A stretch of 64,000 nt of DNA from Lachnospiraceae bacterium (GCA_017468395.1 JAFUIR010000021.1:1-64000), one strand, 5' to 3'. Positions 52,861-61,908 are shown, numbered from the stretch's first letter. The notes: generated by a model from the sequence alone, not told the origin. A program made the numbers and translations.

Positions 52861-54429
52861 ATGAATAAACTTACGAATTTATTATATAATGCATCACTGC
52901 AAATCATAAAATACATGGGCTTTGGTCTTATGGCATTTTTGTTTATCAGCGGACTTTTGTTTACCTGCTACGCCCTGGATATGGAAAGCCAGTTGGTTTT
53001 GACCCGCATGGATAACCTTCTTCTGTCATTTATTTGGCTGGCTCTTTTTTTGGTGCTTTTATATTTTTTCTTTAAACCTGCCCTGAAAAATCCCGCCAAA
53101 ACAAAGAAAATCCTTTTGGGCGTCTGTTTTTTCTGGTATGTATTTGCAGGTATTGTCCTGATTTTATTCAGCAAAACAGTTCCTGCGGCAGATGCATGGT
53201 CAACCTATTCCATTGCTTTGGAACTGGCACAGGGAAATACGGGCGTCATTCATCCTACAGACTCCTATCTGTCTTACTATCCCCAGCAAATTGGACTGGT
53301 AGCCTACTACGAAATCATTATCCGGGCTTGGAGACTGCTTTTTCCCTCTGTCCACGCTTACCATTTATTGAAATGCATCAACTTAGGCTGGGCTTGTATC
53401 ATTGTGCTTTTCCAGTATAAATCCGTGAAAATATTGTTTCATAATGATAAAGCAGACATTATTTATCTTCTGCTTTCCCTATTCCATTTTCCCATGCTCC
53501 TGTACACATCTTTTGTATATGGGGAAATACCTTCTTTTGCCCTTTTTTCCATTGGTTTATGGGCCTTGCTTGTACTGTTCCAAAGCACAAGACCTGCCAA
53601 AAAGAAACTGGTTTTGCTATCACTAATCAGTATTTTTGCATTTTCCGGTGCTGTAATGCTTCGGAAAAATACATTGGTTTTGATGATTGCCGTTGTAATT
53701 GTCACGTTTTTGGAATGGATACGCCGTAAAAAAGGACTGTTTTTATTACTTGCAGTTGTTTTTGCCTTGACTTCCTGCCTGAGTTTACCCGCACTTCAAA
53801 GTTTTTATGAATACCGCGCGGACAATACATTAAAATCCGGTGTTCCTCCCATGTCCTATTTTGCTATGGGTATGCAGGAATCAAGCCGCGCCAACGGTTG
53901 GTATAACGGTTTTAATTTCTATACCTATCAGGAAACCGGCATGGATACGGAACTTACCAACGAACTTAGCAAAGCCGCTATTTCCCAGCGTTTAGACTAT
54001 TTTTCAGAAAATCCCGGCTACGCCCTTACCTTTTACAAGGACAAAATTTTTTCCCAGTGGATAGATGGTTCCTACGCCTCCAGACAAGCTACTCTTGCCA
54101 CTTTCGGCGGCCGCAGTGCCTTCTTTTTGGAACTTTACGAAGGAAAATACAGTATGCTTTTTATTGAATGGTGCAATGTTTTGCAAAACATTGTTTATTT
54201 AGGTGCCTTTTTCTTTTGCTTTTTGCAAATAAAAAAGAAGTCCCCAAATACGAACATGGGACTTCCTGTATATCTGTGTCTTATCGGTGTGCTGGGCGGC
54301 TTTTTATTCCACCTTATCTGGGAAGCAAACTCCCGCTACATTTTCACCTATGGATTACTGCTTCTGCCCTACGCTGCATCAGGGATCAGTTCCTTGATTC
54401 AGTCTTGGGAAGACGGCGGCTTAGGATGA
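52861..54429 (+). CDS. Polytopic membrane protein, GT-C glycosyltransferase-like
   Basis: 522 residues from ATG 52861 (CGGAG eight nt upstream; the 13-codon upstream extension has no ribosome site). About 11-12 hydrophobic helices. The large extracytoplasmic loop has ADAWSTYSIALELAQGN, SYLSYYPQQIGLVAYYEII and a later acidic loop, as in ArnT/PMT-like enzymes: an Asp in the first loop (AADAW) sits at the expected acidic position. C-terminal WEANSRYIFTYGLLLLP is found in Firmicutes mannosyl/glycosyltransferases of this class. One of the only two plus-strand genes; its last 31 bp overlap the coding strand of the coiled-coil gene in convergent orientation. Confidence 0.75.
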   Translation: MNKLTNLLYNASLQIIKYMGFGLMAFLFISGLLFTCYALDMESQLVLTRMDNLLLSFIWLALFLVLLYFFFKPALKNPAKTKKILLGVCFFWYVFAGIVLILFSKTVPAADAWSTYSIALELAQGNTGVIHPTDSYLSYYPQQIGLVAYYEIIIRAWRLLFPSVHAYHLLKCINLGWACIIVLFQYKSVKILFHNDKADIIYLLLSLFHFPMLLYTSFVYGEIPSFALFSIGLWALLVLFQSTRPAKKKLVLLSLISIFAFSGAVMLRKNTLVLMIAVVIVTFLEWIRRKKGLFLLLAVVFALTSCLSLPALQSFYEYRADNTLKSGVPPMSYFAMGMQESSRANGWYNGFNFYTYQETGMDTELTNELSKAAISQRLDYFSENPGYALTFYKDKIFSQWIDGSYASRQATLATFGGRSAFFLELYEGKYSMLFIEWCNVLQNIVYLGAFFFCFLQIKKKSPNTNMGLPVYLCLIGVLGGFLFHLIWEANSRYIFTYGLLLLPYAASGISSLIQSWEDGGLG

Positions 54430-55037
54430 TTTTCCTGCGGATTATATTTCATATCAAACAGTTCAATGACATCCGCACCGAAAATGTCGTGCATGTAAGC
54501 ATATAATTCGTGATTAATAATCTCTTTTTCCTGCTTGCGGACCAATTTTTTCTTCAGTTCCACACGCACCTCTGACACCCACTGGCTTATTTCTTGGATT
54601 TCCTGGGTGTTTTCCTGAATTCTGTCGTAGCAAGACTGCATAGTAAGAAGCATAAGTTCATTGTTTACACGCTCTAATTCACCGGGTAAGTCCGCATTTT
54701 CTTCCTGATATGCTTCCAACTTATCATTGCACTCAGCAATCAGCCGCTTGTTTTCCTCTACCTTTTTTTCGAGGGTACTATTGCCGGCATACTCACTATT
54801 GGAACGCAGGGTCACGATTTCATCCATGAGACGCTTTTTGATTTTCTTAATGTCTTTTGTCTCTGTATTGATTTTCCCCTGACGCTTCAATAACTCATTC
54901 AGTTCTTTTGACAAAACTTCAATTTCCGGCATACTATCAATCTGGGTAAAAAGTCTGTGCCACTTATTATCCAGAGTAAGGATGGGTATTTTCTTTCCCG
55001 TAAGAGCTTCTTTATAAGCCTCTTCTTTTTTTGCCAT
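54399..55037 (-). CDS. Cytoplasmic coiled-coil protein of unknown function
   Basis: 212 residues from ATG 55037 (GGAG ten nt upstream). Almost entirely charged helical heptads (about 40-175: ETKDIKKIKKRLMDEI, TLEKKVEENKRLIAECNDKLEAYQEEN), ending with YAYMHDIFGADVIELFDMKYNP and a Pro-rich tail. No enzyme motif and no membrane segment. It is 33 nt downstream of rex and appears cotranscribed. Function unknown. Confidence 0.8.
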   Translation of the reverse strand: MAKKEEAYKEALTGKKIPILTLDNKWHRLFTQIDSMPEIEVLSKELNELLKRQGKINTETKDIKKIKKRLMDEIVTLRSNSEYAGNSTLEKKVEENKRLIAECNDKLEAYQEENADLPGELERVNNELMLLTMQSCYDRIQENTQEIQEISQWVSEVRVELKKKLVRKQEKEIINHELYAYMHDIFGADVIELFDMKYNPQENHPKPPSSQD

Positions 55038-55070
55038 GGACAATCATCTCCATCAAAATCTACTTTGTGT

Positions 55071-55715
55071 TTACTTTGTATTTTCCTTATTGTAACGCTC
55101 CAGATTGTAAGAAAGTTTCATCAAACTATCAGAAAGATGTACGTTTTCCACCTGAATGCCTTCCGGTACATTCAAATCCACATGGGCAAAATTCCAAATA
55201 GCTTTGATTCCGTTGTTTACCAAAACTTCTGCCACATCAACAGCGCTGGTTTTAGGAATGGTAAGCACCGCAATATCAATATTATTTTCACGGACAAAAC
55301 TTTCGATATTTTCCATAGGTTGCACAGGAATACCACGCACTGCTTTTCCGTGCAAATCCGGATTCTTATCAAACATGCCTCGCAAAATAAAGCCACGTTT
55401 TTCAAAATTCATATAATTTCCCAAAGCCTGTCCTAAATTACCTGCCCCGATTACAATAAGATTATGGGTTTTATCAAGTCCCAAAATCTTACCGATTTCT
55501 TTATATAGAAATTCCACATTATAACCGTAGCCCTGTTGACCGAACCCGCCAAAGTTGTTGAAATCCTGACGGATTTGTGACGCAGTCACTTTCATAAGTT
55601 CACTCAGTTCCTGTGAAGAAATCCTCTCCACTCCTTCATCCCTAAGTTCTCCCAAATATCTGAAATAACGAGGCAAACGACTGATCACCGCCTGAGATAT
55701 ATCTTTTTCTTCCAT
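55071..55715 (-). CDS. rex: Redox-sensing transcriptional repressor Rex
   Basis: 214 residues. N-terminal winged helix (PRYFRYLGELRDEGVERISSQELSELMKVTASQIRQDFNNFGGFGQQGYGYNV), then the NAD(H)-binding Rossmann motif LIVIGAGNLGQALGNY (about residues 84-99) and the C-terminal YNLERYNKE helix. Represses fermentation and NAD-regenerating genes when NADH is low. The gene starts after GGAGG. A consensus promoter lies upstream, and the promoter region is shared with the divergent ydiF-like gene. Confidence 0.97.
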   Translation of the reverse strand: MEEKDISQAVISRLPRYFRYLGELRDEGVERISSQELSELMKVTASQIRQDFNNFGGFGQQGYGYNVEFLYKEIGKILGLDKTHNLIVIGAGNLGQALGNYMNFEKRGFILRGMFDKNPDLHGKAVRGIPVQPMENIESFVRENNIDIAVLTIPKTSAVDVAEVLVNNGIKAIWNFAHVDLNVPEGIQVENVHLSDSLMKLSYNLERYNKENTK

Positions 55716-55768
55716 TTCTTTCTACCTCCACCGAATCTCAACAACCCTTAAAAGAATAGTCTATCACC

Positions 55769-55797
55769 ATTATATAAGAATGTTAAAATAATGTCAA
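55769..55797 (-). promoter_or_regulatory. Consensus SigA promoter of rex
   Basis: Minus strand TTGACA (55797-55792), 17-bp spacer, TATAAT (55774-55769): both hexamers perfect. The -35 is inside a 16-bp palindrome that also holds the divergent promoter's -35. Confidence 0.88.
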
Positions 55798-55807
55798 TGA
55801 ATTGACA
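55792..55807. repeat. 16-bp perfect palindrome joining two divergent -35 boxes
   Basis: TGTCAATGAATTGACA: seven-bp arms around GA. One TTGACA faces each gene, so a protein bound here would block or affect both the rex and ydiF-like promoters. The sequence is not the usual Rex operator (TTGTTAA-n4-TTAACAA). Confidence 0.85.
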
Positions 55808-55830
55808 CAATAAATTCCTAAGGATAAACT
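55802..55830 (+). promoter_or_regulatory. SigA promoter of the YdiF-like ABC-F gene
   Basis: Plus strand TTGACA (55802-55807), 17-bp spacer, TAAACT (55825-55830). The -10 matches 4 of 6 positions. Lies 46 bp upstream of the start codon. Confidence 0.6.
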
Positions 55831-55875
55831 ATTAATTAGTGCATTATTTGTAATAATACTAAACGGAGAAATAAA

Positions 55876-57783
55876 ATGATACTATCTTGTCACAACATAT
55901 CTAAATCTTTTTTGGAAATTCCGGTTTTACAAAATATAACTTTTCATATGGAAGACAACGAAAAAGCCGCTCTTGTGGGCATCAACGGTGCCGGAAAAAC
56001 TACGCTCCTTCGCATTATTGTAGGTGAACTTGGAAGCGATGAAGGGCAAGTAGTTTTGGCAAAAGGAAAAACCCTGGGCTATCTGCCCCAAAACGCAGGT
56101 ATTAACAGTTCCCTTACCATTTACGAAGAACTTCTTTCCGTCAAAAAGGAACTCATTGATTTGGAGCAAAACATCCGCGCTCTGGAAAAAGAAATGAAAT
56201 CTGCCTCCGGCGACGGCCTTGAGGAAATGATGAAGCGTTATGTGGATTTAACTCACCGGTTTGAAAACGGCGACGGTTATGCCTATCAAAGCGAGGTTGT
56301 GGGCGTATTAAAAGGTCTTGGTTTTGAGGAGGTGGATTTTTCCCGTGAAATATCTACCCTTTCCGGCGGACAGCGGACCCGCGTGGCCCTGGGCAAACTT
56401 TTGCTTTTAAAACCGGATCTCATTATTTTGGACGAACCTACCAACCACTTAGACATGAACTCCATCACATGGCTGGAAACTTATCTTTTGAACTATAAAG
56501 GTGCGGTACTTATTGTGTCCCATGACCGCTTCTTTTTGGACCGCATTGCCAAAAAAGTCATTGAAATCGACCAAACCAAGGCTACTACTTTTATGGGAAA
56601 CTACTCTGACTACGCAGTCAAAAAAGAAATGCTCCGCATTGCCGCCTGGAACGCCTACGTCAACCAACAGCGGGAAATCAAACATCAAGAGGAAGTCATT
56701 GAAAAACTGCGCTCTTTCAACCGCGAAAAATCTATCAAGCGTGCTGAAAGCCGGGAAAAAATGTTAGACAAAATCGAAGTAATAGACAAACCTACGGAAA
56801 TCCGGACGGACATGCATTTAACCTTAACTCCTGCCCGTGAAAGCGGCAACGATGTTTTGGACGTGACCGGGCTTTCTAAGTCTTATGATTCCTTGGAACT
56901 TTTTAAGGATGTGTCCTTCCAAATCAAAAAAGGGGAACATGTGGCCATCATCGGAGATAACGGAACCGGGAAATCCACCATCCTAAAAATCATTAACGAT
57001 ATGGTGCCTGCTGACAACGGTCAAATCCGCCTTGGAAGCAATGTAGAAATCGGTTACTACGATCAGGACCATAATGTTTTACACAACGAAAAAACTCTTT
57101 TTGAAGAAATTTCCGATGAATATCCTCACATGACCAACACGGAAATCCGGAATGTACTGGCTGCTTTTCTCTTTACCGGAGATGATGTATTTAAGCGCAT
57201 CAGCGAACTGAGCGGAGGCGAAAAAGGTCGTGTCAGTCTGGCAAAACTTATGCTTGGAAATGCCAATTTCCTGATTTTGGACGAGCCTACCAACCATTTG
57301 GATATTCAGTCCAAAGAAATTCTGGAAACTGCTTTAAACAACTATAAAGGTACCGTTTTGTATGTGTCTCATGACCGCTATTTTATCAACAAAACTGCCA
57401 CCCGTATTCTTGATTTAACCGGGCAGAAACTATTAAACTACATCGGAAACTATGACTATTATCTGGAGAAAAAAGAAGCCGTTGAGGCTGCTTCCCTCTC
57501 ACTTACAGAAAAGGTAACCGAAAAAGCTGCCCCTTCCGAAACCAAACTGGACTGGAAAAGCCAAAAGGAAGAACAGGCCAAAATCCGCAAGCGTGAAAAT
57601 GATTTAAAGAAATGTGAGGAAGAAATTGCCACTTTGGAAGCCCTGCAAAAAGAACTGGAAGAAACCATGGCTCTCCCGGAAAATGCTACAAACTCTGTCA
57701 AGCTGCAGGAACTTGCCCAAAAACAGACTGACACCCAATCCCGTCTGGAAGAATTATATGCATTATGGGAAACCCTTGCATAA
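55876..57783 (+). CDS. ydiF: ABC-F family ATPase, YdiF-like
   Basis: 635 residues, soluble tandem ABC protein with no membrane domain. First cassette: GINGAGKTTLLR Walker A, LSGGQRTRVALGKLLLL signature, LIILDEPTNHLDM Walker B with catalytic Glu; the inter-domain linker (P-site tRNA interaction motif, about 245-310); second cassette with GDNGTGKSTILK, LSGGEKGRVSLAKLML and FLILDEPTNHLD; C-terminal coiled coil ending LYALWETLA. Such proteins act on the ribosome and some give antibiotic resistance. In Bacillus, ydiF also neighbours rex (ydiH), supporting the name. Confidence 0.9.
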   Translation: MILSCHNISKSFLEIPVLQNITFHMEDNEKAALVGINGAGKTTLLRIIVGELGSDEGQVVLAKGKTLGYLPQNAGINSSLTIYEELLSVKKELIDLEQNIRALEKEMKSASGDGLEEMMKRYVDLTHRFENGDGYAYQSEVVGVLKGLGFEEVDFSREISTLSGGQRTRVALGKLLLLKPDLIILDEPTNHLDMNSITWLETYLLNYKGAVLIVSHDRFFLDRIAKKVIEIDQTKATTFMGNYSDYAVKKEMLRIAAWNAYVNQQREIKHQEEVIEKLRSFNREKSIKRAESREKMLDKIEVIDKPTEIRTDMHLTLTPARESGNDVLDVTGLSKSYDSLELFKDVSFQIKKGEHVAIIGDNGTGKSTILKIINDMVPADNGQIRLGSNVEIGYYDQDHNVLHNEKTLFEEISDEYPHMTNTEIRNVLAAFLFTGDDVFKRISELSGGEKGRVSLAKLMLGNANFLILDEPTNHLDIQSKEILETALNNYKGTVLYVSHDRYFINKTATRILDLTGQKLLNYIGNYDYYLEKKEAVEAASLSLTEKVTEKAAPSETKLDWKSQKEEQAKIRKRENDLKKCEEEIATLEALQKELEETMALPENATNSVKLQELAQKQTDTQSRLEELYALWETLA

Positions 57784-57806
57784 TCCGGTCAAATAAGAAA
57801 AACAAA

Positions 57807-57840
57807 AATACTGGTTCATCACTGAGCCAGTATTTCTTTT
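57807..57840. terminator. Bidirectional terminator between ydiF-like gene and WYL regulator gene
   Basis: AATACTGGTTCA, loop TCAC, TGAGCCAGTATT with one wobble, A-run on the left and TTTCTTTT on the right, so it functions on both strands. The stop codon of the WYL gene (57819-57821) sits in the loop, meaning the final coding residues are part of the stem. Confidence 0.85.
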
Positions 57841-58802
57841 AACCAATTTTCATATTCTTCCTTTACATGCTCAGGTCCAATCAGTTTTGCATCTTTGCCG
57901 ATTCCCGTAAGCCAACCGAAAAACTGTCCGCTGACAGCCGCATTTACCGTAATTGTAAAGAAACCATCGTTTTTCTTGCGAATCATAATATCTTTGCCAA
58001 ATCGGTCAATAACCACGCCAATGAGTTTTTCCGGAAACTGCATGGTCACAGACTCCCATTTTCCGCCGTACATACCGAACGTCTGATTTGCGTAAGCAGG
58101 CAGATTCATTTTTTCATACACTTCATAACCTTCCCGCTGTTTGGCAGTTACAGTCACCTTTCCCATTTTATCCACACGGTAATGTTTCATTTTTTCCGCA
58201 TCGCTGTCATAAGCCACAAGATAATAATTTTCATCCTGCCAAAGAAGAGCCCATGGACTTACCTGATAAGTTTTGCCCGCTCTTTTAGGTACCAATTGTT
58301 TGCTGACACTCCACTCCAAATAAGTAAAACTTATCTGCATATTGTCATGAATCCCTTTATGTATACCATCTACACTGTAATAAATATTCTCATTCTCCGT
58401 CTTAGCACTGTCACTTACATAAACCTGACGTTGCAACTGGGAAGCCTCATGTTTACTGGTAAGCCGCTCCAATTTTTGAATCAGTTCCCGGGATTTCTTT
58501 CTTGTAATAAACTTGGAGGACTGTACCGCATCTACCAAAAGTTTTAATTCTGCCAGTTCAAATTCCCTGCTGGCCAGATAATAACCGCCGTTTACACGGG
58601 ATTTCACCTGAATAATATCGTATCCGTAAGCTGATAACTGATTCATATCATCATAGATACTCTTGCGTTCTGCGCTGATATCGTTTGCCTCCAGCATTTT
58701 GATAATATCCTGGGTGGACACGATATGATTTTCGTCCGACTCCCTCTCCAACATATCAATGATATATAACAGTTTCAATTTCTGATTTGCACTTTTTGCC
58801 AT
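57819..58802 (-). CDS. WYL-domain transcriptional regulator (YafY-like)
   Basis: 327 residues. N-terminal DeoR-type HTH (KLKLLYIIDMLERESDENHIVSTQDIIKMLEANDISAERKSIYDDMNQL), then a WYL domain at about residues 140-270: SPWALLWQDENYYLVAYDSDAEKMKHYRVDKM is typical of the WYL core, ending in a WCX-like C-terminal module. WYL proteins bind nucleic-acid-like ligands and regulate stress or phage-defence genes. The start codon directly follows the HAD stop, and GAGGTGG is within the HAD end. Confidence 0.92.
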   Translation of the reverse strand: MAKSANQKLKLLYIIDMLERESDENHIVSTQDIIKMLEANDISAERKSIYDDMNQLSAYGYDIIQVKSRVNGGYYLASREFELAELKLLVDAVQSSKFITRKKSRELIQKLERLTSKHEASQLQRQVYVSDSAKTENENIYYSVDGIHKGIHDNMQISFTYLEWSVSKQLVPKRAGKTYQVSPWALLWQDENYYLVAYDSDAEKMKHYRVDKMGKVTVTAKQREGYEVYEKMNLPAYANQTFGMYGGKWESVTMQFPEKLIGVVIDRFGKDIMIRKKNDGFFTITVNAAVSGQFFGWLTGIGKDAKLIGPEHVKEEYENWLKEILAQ

Positions 58803-59513
58803 TTAAACCACCTCAAAAATCTCAGTCAAACTCTTGATTTTGTATGTAACATCGGGCTGTATATCTTCCGAATCACTTCCCGGACAATAATAACAGGTAT
58901 CAATCCCCGCATTGGCACCGCCTTTCATATCACTGCTTAAGGAGTCACCGATAATCAATACCTCAGATAAGTCAAAATCAGGATACTTTTCACGAATTGC
59001 CTTAAAGCAGGCATCAAAAAACTCCTTGTGGGGTTTCGGTGCACCCATCTGCTCAGAAATAAAAAGCGCTTCCATGAACTCTGTCAAACCGGAAAGTTTA
59101 AGTTTATTTTCCTGCGTAACTGTCACTCCATTGGTAACTACAAACTGATGATACCCCATATCCCTTAATTTTTGGCATATTTGGGGTGAATTCTCCATGT
59201 GTTTGTATTTGCAGCCCAAATTCCTTTGAAAATCCTGCAAAAAGGCTTTTAAATCCGGGCACTCAATTCCATATTCCGCAAACAAATCCATAAACCTGCC
59301 GGGAAGAAGCTGCGCCTTGGTCACTTCTCCCAATTCCAAACGTTTCCACCATCCGTTATTGATTTGACTGTACCGGTCAATCATCTCATCGGTTGCCGTA
59401 ACACCAATCTTTTTCAGGCTCTTAATAAGAGAAACCCTCATGGAATAATCAAAATCCAAAAGGGTTCCGTCTACATCCCAAAGCAGATAACAATATCTTT
59501 TCTTAGGGTTCAT
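58803..59513 (-). CDS. HAD-family phosphatase (YjjG-like nucleotidase)
   Basis: 236 residues from ATG 59513 (GGAGG eight nt upstream). HAD motif I CYLLWDVDGTLLDFD with the catalytic Asp pair, a four-helix cap, motif II FVVTNGV, a Lys in APKPHKEFF and motif IV LIIGDSLSSDMKGGANAGIDTCYY. Close to the YjjG/YfnB pyrimidine 5'-nucleotidase group by pattern. Start is 11 nt inside the small membrane peptide gene; neighbouring genes are RNase HI and a MutS homologue, so a nucleotide house-cleaning role is plausible. Confidence 0.9.
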   Translation of the reverse strand: MNPKKRYCYLLWDVDGTLLDFDYSMRVSLIKSLKKIGVTATDEMIDRYSQINNGWWKRLELGEVTKAQLLPGRFMDLFAEYGIECPDLKAFLQDFQRNLGCKYKHMENSPQICQKLRDMGYHQFVVTNGVTVTQENKLKLSGLTEFMEALFISEQMGAPKPHKEFFDACFKAIREKYPDFDLSEVLIIGDSLSSDMKGGANAGIDTCYYCPGSDSEDIQPDVTYKIKSLTEIFEVV

Positions 59514-59679
59514 GATTTTCCTCCACAGTTTCAGTCTGTGCCTGTGCGGTAGCCAGTTCTTCCGTACGGTTTTTCCTCTTACGAAGATTAATGCCAAGAA
59601 AAATAGCCACACCTGCAACAGCCACAATAAAAAGTACCAATATTAAATATTCTAAAAAAGCATTAATAACTTCAACCAT
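59503..59679 (-). CDS. 58-residue single-pass membrane peptide
   Basis: ATG 59679 is preceded by a strong AGGAGG site eight nt upstream and the frame stops at 59503 (TAA) inside the HAD gene start (11-nt overlap, so coupled). Residues 1-7 are outside or short N-terminal; hydrophobic helix at about 8-30 (YLILVLFIVAVAGVAIFLGI); then a positively charged RKRKNR stop-transfer and an acidic tail TEELATAQAQTETVEEN. Such small proteins often modulate a membrane complex; function unknown. Its neighbours are rnhA upstream (27 nt gap) and the phosphatase downstream. Confidence 0.75.
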   Translation of the reverse strand: MVEVINAFLEYLILVLFIVAVAGVAIFLGINLRKRKNRTEELATAQAQTETVEENHEP

Positions 59680-59706
59680 AGTTTATAGCCTCCTATACTC
59701 TTTAAA

Positions 59707-60189
59707 TTATAACAAGGCACCGCCATCATCGTCAAGCAGTATATCCCCATCTGCAGCCGTAGTCGCCAGCGTATCACATCTCTCATTTTCCGGATGTCCG
59801 TCATGACCTTTAATCCACACAAAAGTCATTTGATGAGGCTCTGCCGCTTTCAAAAGGCGTTTCCAAAGTTCCATATTTTTTACCGGCTTTTTGGCACTGT
59901 TTTTCCAATTGTTTTTCAGCCATCCTGCAATCCAGTTCTGGTTAAAAGCATCCGTCACATATTTGGAATCCGATACCACAGTGACTTCACAAGGCTTCGT
60001 CAAAGCCTCCAGACCTATAATAACTCCCATAAGCTCCATACGGTTATTGGTAGTCTTTTTGTAGCCTGCGCAAAATTCCCTCTCGTGGAGTATCCCCTTG
60101 GAATCTACATATTGTAAAATCGCCCCGTATCCGCCGGGACCATCGGGATTTCCTCTTGCCGCACCATCTGTATAAAGGGTTACTTTCAT
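59707..60189 (-). CDS. rnhA: Ribonuclease HI
   Basis: 160 residues. Degrades RNA in RNA-DNA hybrids. Catalytic set seen: Asp in YTDGAARGNPGPGG-type motif (LYTDGAARGNPDGPGG), Glu in NNRMELMGVI, Asp in VVSDSKYV and the late Asp in NERCDTLA, with His in KGHDGHPENE. ATG overlaps the MutS-homologue stop as ATGA, hence translational coupling to a predicted DNA-structure protein. Confidence 0.97.
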   Translation of the reverse strand: MKVTLYTDGAARGNPDGPGGYGAILQYVDSKGILHEREFCAGYKKTTNNRMELMGVIIGLEALTKPCEVTVVSDSKYVTDAFNQNWIAGWLKNNWKNSAKKPVKNMELWKRLLKAAEPHQMTFVWIKGHDGHPENERCDTLATTAADGDILLDDDGGALL

Positions 60190-61883
60190 AGTTTATCATC
60201 CTTTTCCCAAGCGCCGGTCTCTATAAACACAGCAGCTTGCTTTTCTGCTTTTTCTATAATCTTTTTATCATATCCCATCATTTCTAACAGTTTGATGGCA
60301 TTTCTCGTGGTGGCTTTACCGTCCAGCAATTTGTAATTAAAAGAAATATCTCCGTTTGCCACAGTCTCTTCAAAATGATAGTTATCAAAATCCTCTTCCA
60401 AAAGACCGGTCAATTCAATGTCGTGGGTTGCCGCAAAACAAAGCACGTTCTTCTTTGCCAAACCTTTCAAAATCTGGGTAGATGCCGCAATTCTCTCTAC
60501 CGTATTGGTTCCTCTGAGCACCTCATCCACAAAACAAAGTACATTCATGCCACTTTCTGCGGCAATATCCAAAATTCTTTTAATAGACTTGATTTCCACA
60601 ATATAATAACTTTCTCCGCTGTTTAAATCGTCCCGAAGGGCCATGGACGAGCATACACGCAAAAAGCAGGACTTATAATAGTCCGCCGGGCAAGTATAAA
60701 TGGTCTGGGCAAAAATTCCGGCAATGGCCATGGTCTTTAAAAAAGTGGATTTCCCGGAAGCATTGGAACCTGTAAGAAGCACACCCTTCTTTGTGACAAT
60801 ACTGTTCTTTACCGGATTTTCTATCATGGGATGATAAGCATTTTGTGCCTCCAGACATTTCTCTTCCACAAAGTTTGGCTTACACCACTGTCCCTCCTGG
60901 GCAGTACGGAATCCTCCTACAGCAATGGCAGTCTCGATATAACCGAGTTTTTGCACCATAACATCTATATCTTCAATATGCAATCTGACCTGCGCCAACA
61001 TATTATTAAATTTTATCAAATCAAAATGCAGGCACATCCGCAAATAATCAAAAATAATATCCAGCGGATTTCCTGAACCGGACATTCTGCCTGCGGACAT
61101 AATCCAAAACGCCCCGGTTTTGAATAAAGTCATTTGTTTTCTGTGATACTCAATTTCTTCTAATTCTTCCCTGCATACATCTATTTTTAACTTACCGATT
61201 TTTTCTGTCGCATTCAAAAGACGCATTACATACGCAAAACTGGTAATATAAGTGTCGATCTCATTTTTTTCTTTAAAGTAACTGAGAATATTGTAGATTA
61301 AAATTGCAATGACAGCCAAAAGTCCATAGGAAGGCACAAAAAAACATAGTACAATTGCCGCCAGCAAAAGTCCGTCTGCAATATAATGCTTCCAATTACT
61401 CCGATTTCCCAAAACATCCAAATGCTCCAGATAATCATACAAAGAAAACTTACCCGTTCTTCCGAGTTTTGCCAAGTTTACCTGCATTTTTACTCTGTCA
61501 TCCGGATTATTTCTAAAATATTCAACAAGTTTATCAAAATGCTTTAATTCCTTCTCGTTGTACACGGGAGTTCTGAGTGTATAATACAAATACTCTTCTC
61601 CCGCCGAGGAATAAGTATCGTTTAGTCTTTTAAAAATATCATCAAAACTCAAATCATTCCAAGTAATATCGTCAATCTGTCCTTCCACAGGATGTCTGCG
61701 AAAAAACGTAGTAATAGCCATATAACGCTGGGCACTGTACTCCCGCTGCGGTACTTTGCCATAATCACGATATAGTTTTTCAATAAATTGTTTTTCTTTC
61801 TTACAGTCTTCATATGCTTCCCTTGCAAATACAAAGACAAGAAAAGCCGCCGCAAAAATGCCAAATACAATATAAGCTTCCAT
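60186..61883 (-). CDS. Membrane-anchored MutS-family ATPase
   Basis: 565 residues, smaller than MutS (about 860). N-terminal transmembrane helix (4-22) and a hydrophobic pair at about 169-205, then the MutS core/lever and ATPase: Walker A GSNASGKS at 372-379, signature region with DDLNSGESYYIVEIKSIKRIL, Walker B NVLCFVDEVLRGTNTVERIA and AATHDIEL. There is no N-terminal mismatch-binding domain (no FxE motif) and no Smr domain. Membrane MutS relatives are widespread in Firmicutes and uncharacterised. In an operon with rnhA and the small membrane peptide. Confidence 0.88.
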   Translation of the reverse strand: MEAYIVFGIFAAAFLVFVFAREAYEDCKKEKQFIEKLYRDYGKVPQREYSAQRYMAITTFFRRHPVEGQIDDITWNDLSFDDIFKRLNDTYSSAGEEYLYYTLRTPVYNEKELKHFDKLVEYFRNNPDDRVKMQVNLAKLGRTGKFSLYDYLEHLDVLGNRSNWKHYIADGLLLAAIVLCFFVPSYGLLAVIAILIYNILSYFKEKNEIDTYITSFAYVMRLLNATEKIGKLKIDVCREELEEIEYHRKQMTLFKTGAFWIMSAGRMSGSGNPLDIIFDYLRMCLHFDLIKFNNMLAQVRLHIEDIDVMVQKLGYIETAIAVGGFRTAQEGQWCKPNFVEEKCLEAQNAYHPMIENPVKNSIVTKKGVLLTGSNASGKSTFLKTMAIAGIFAQTIYTCPADYYKSCFLRVCSSMALRDDLNSGESYYIVEIKSIKRILDIAAESGMNVLCFVDEVLRGTNTVERIAASTQILKGLAKKNVLCFAATHDIELTGLLEEDFDNYHFEETVANGDISFNYKLLDGKATTRNAIKLLEMMGYDKKIIEKAEKQAAVFIETGAWEKDDKL

Positions 61884-61908
61884 TCAATTATGTCCTTATT
61901 TATACATT

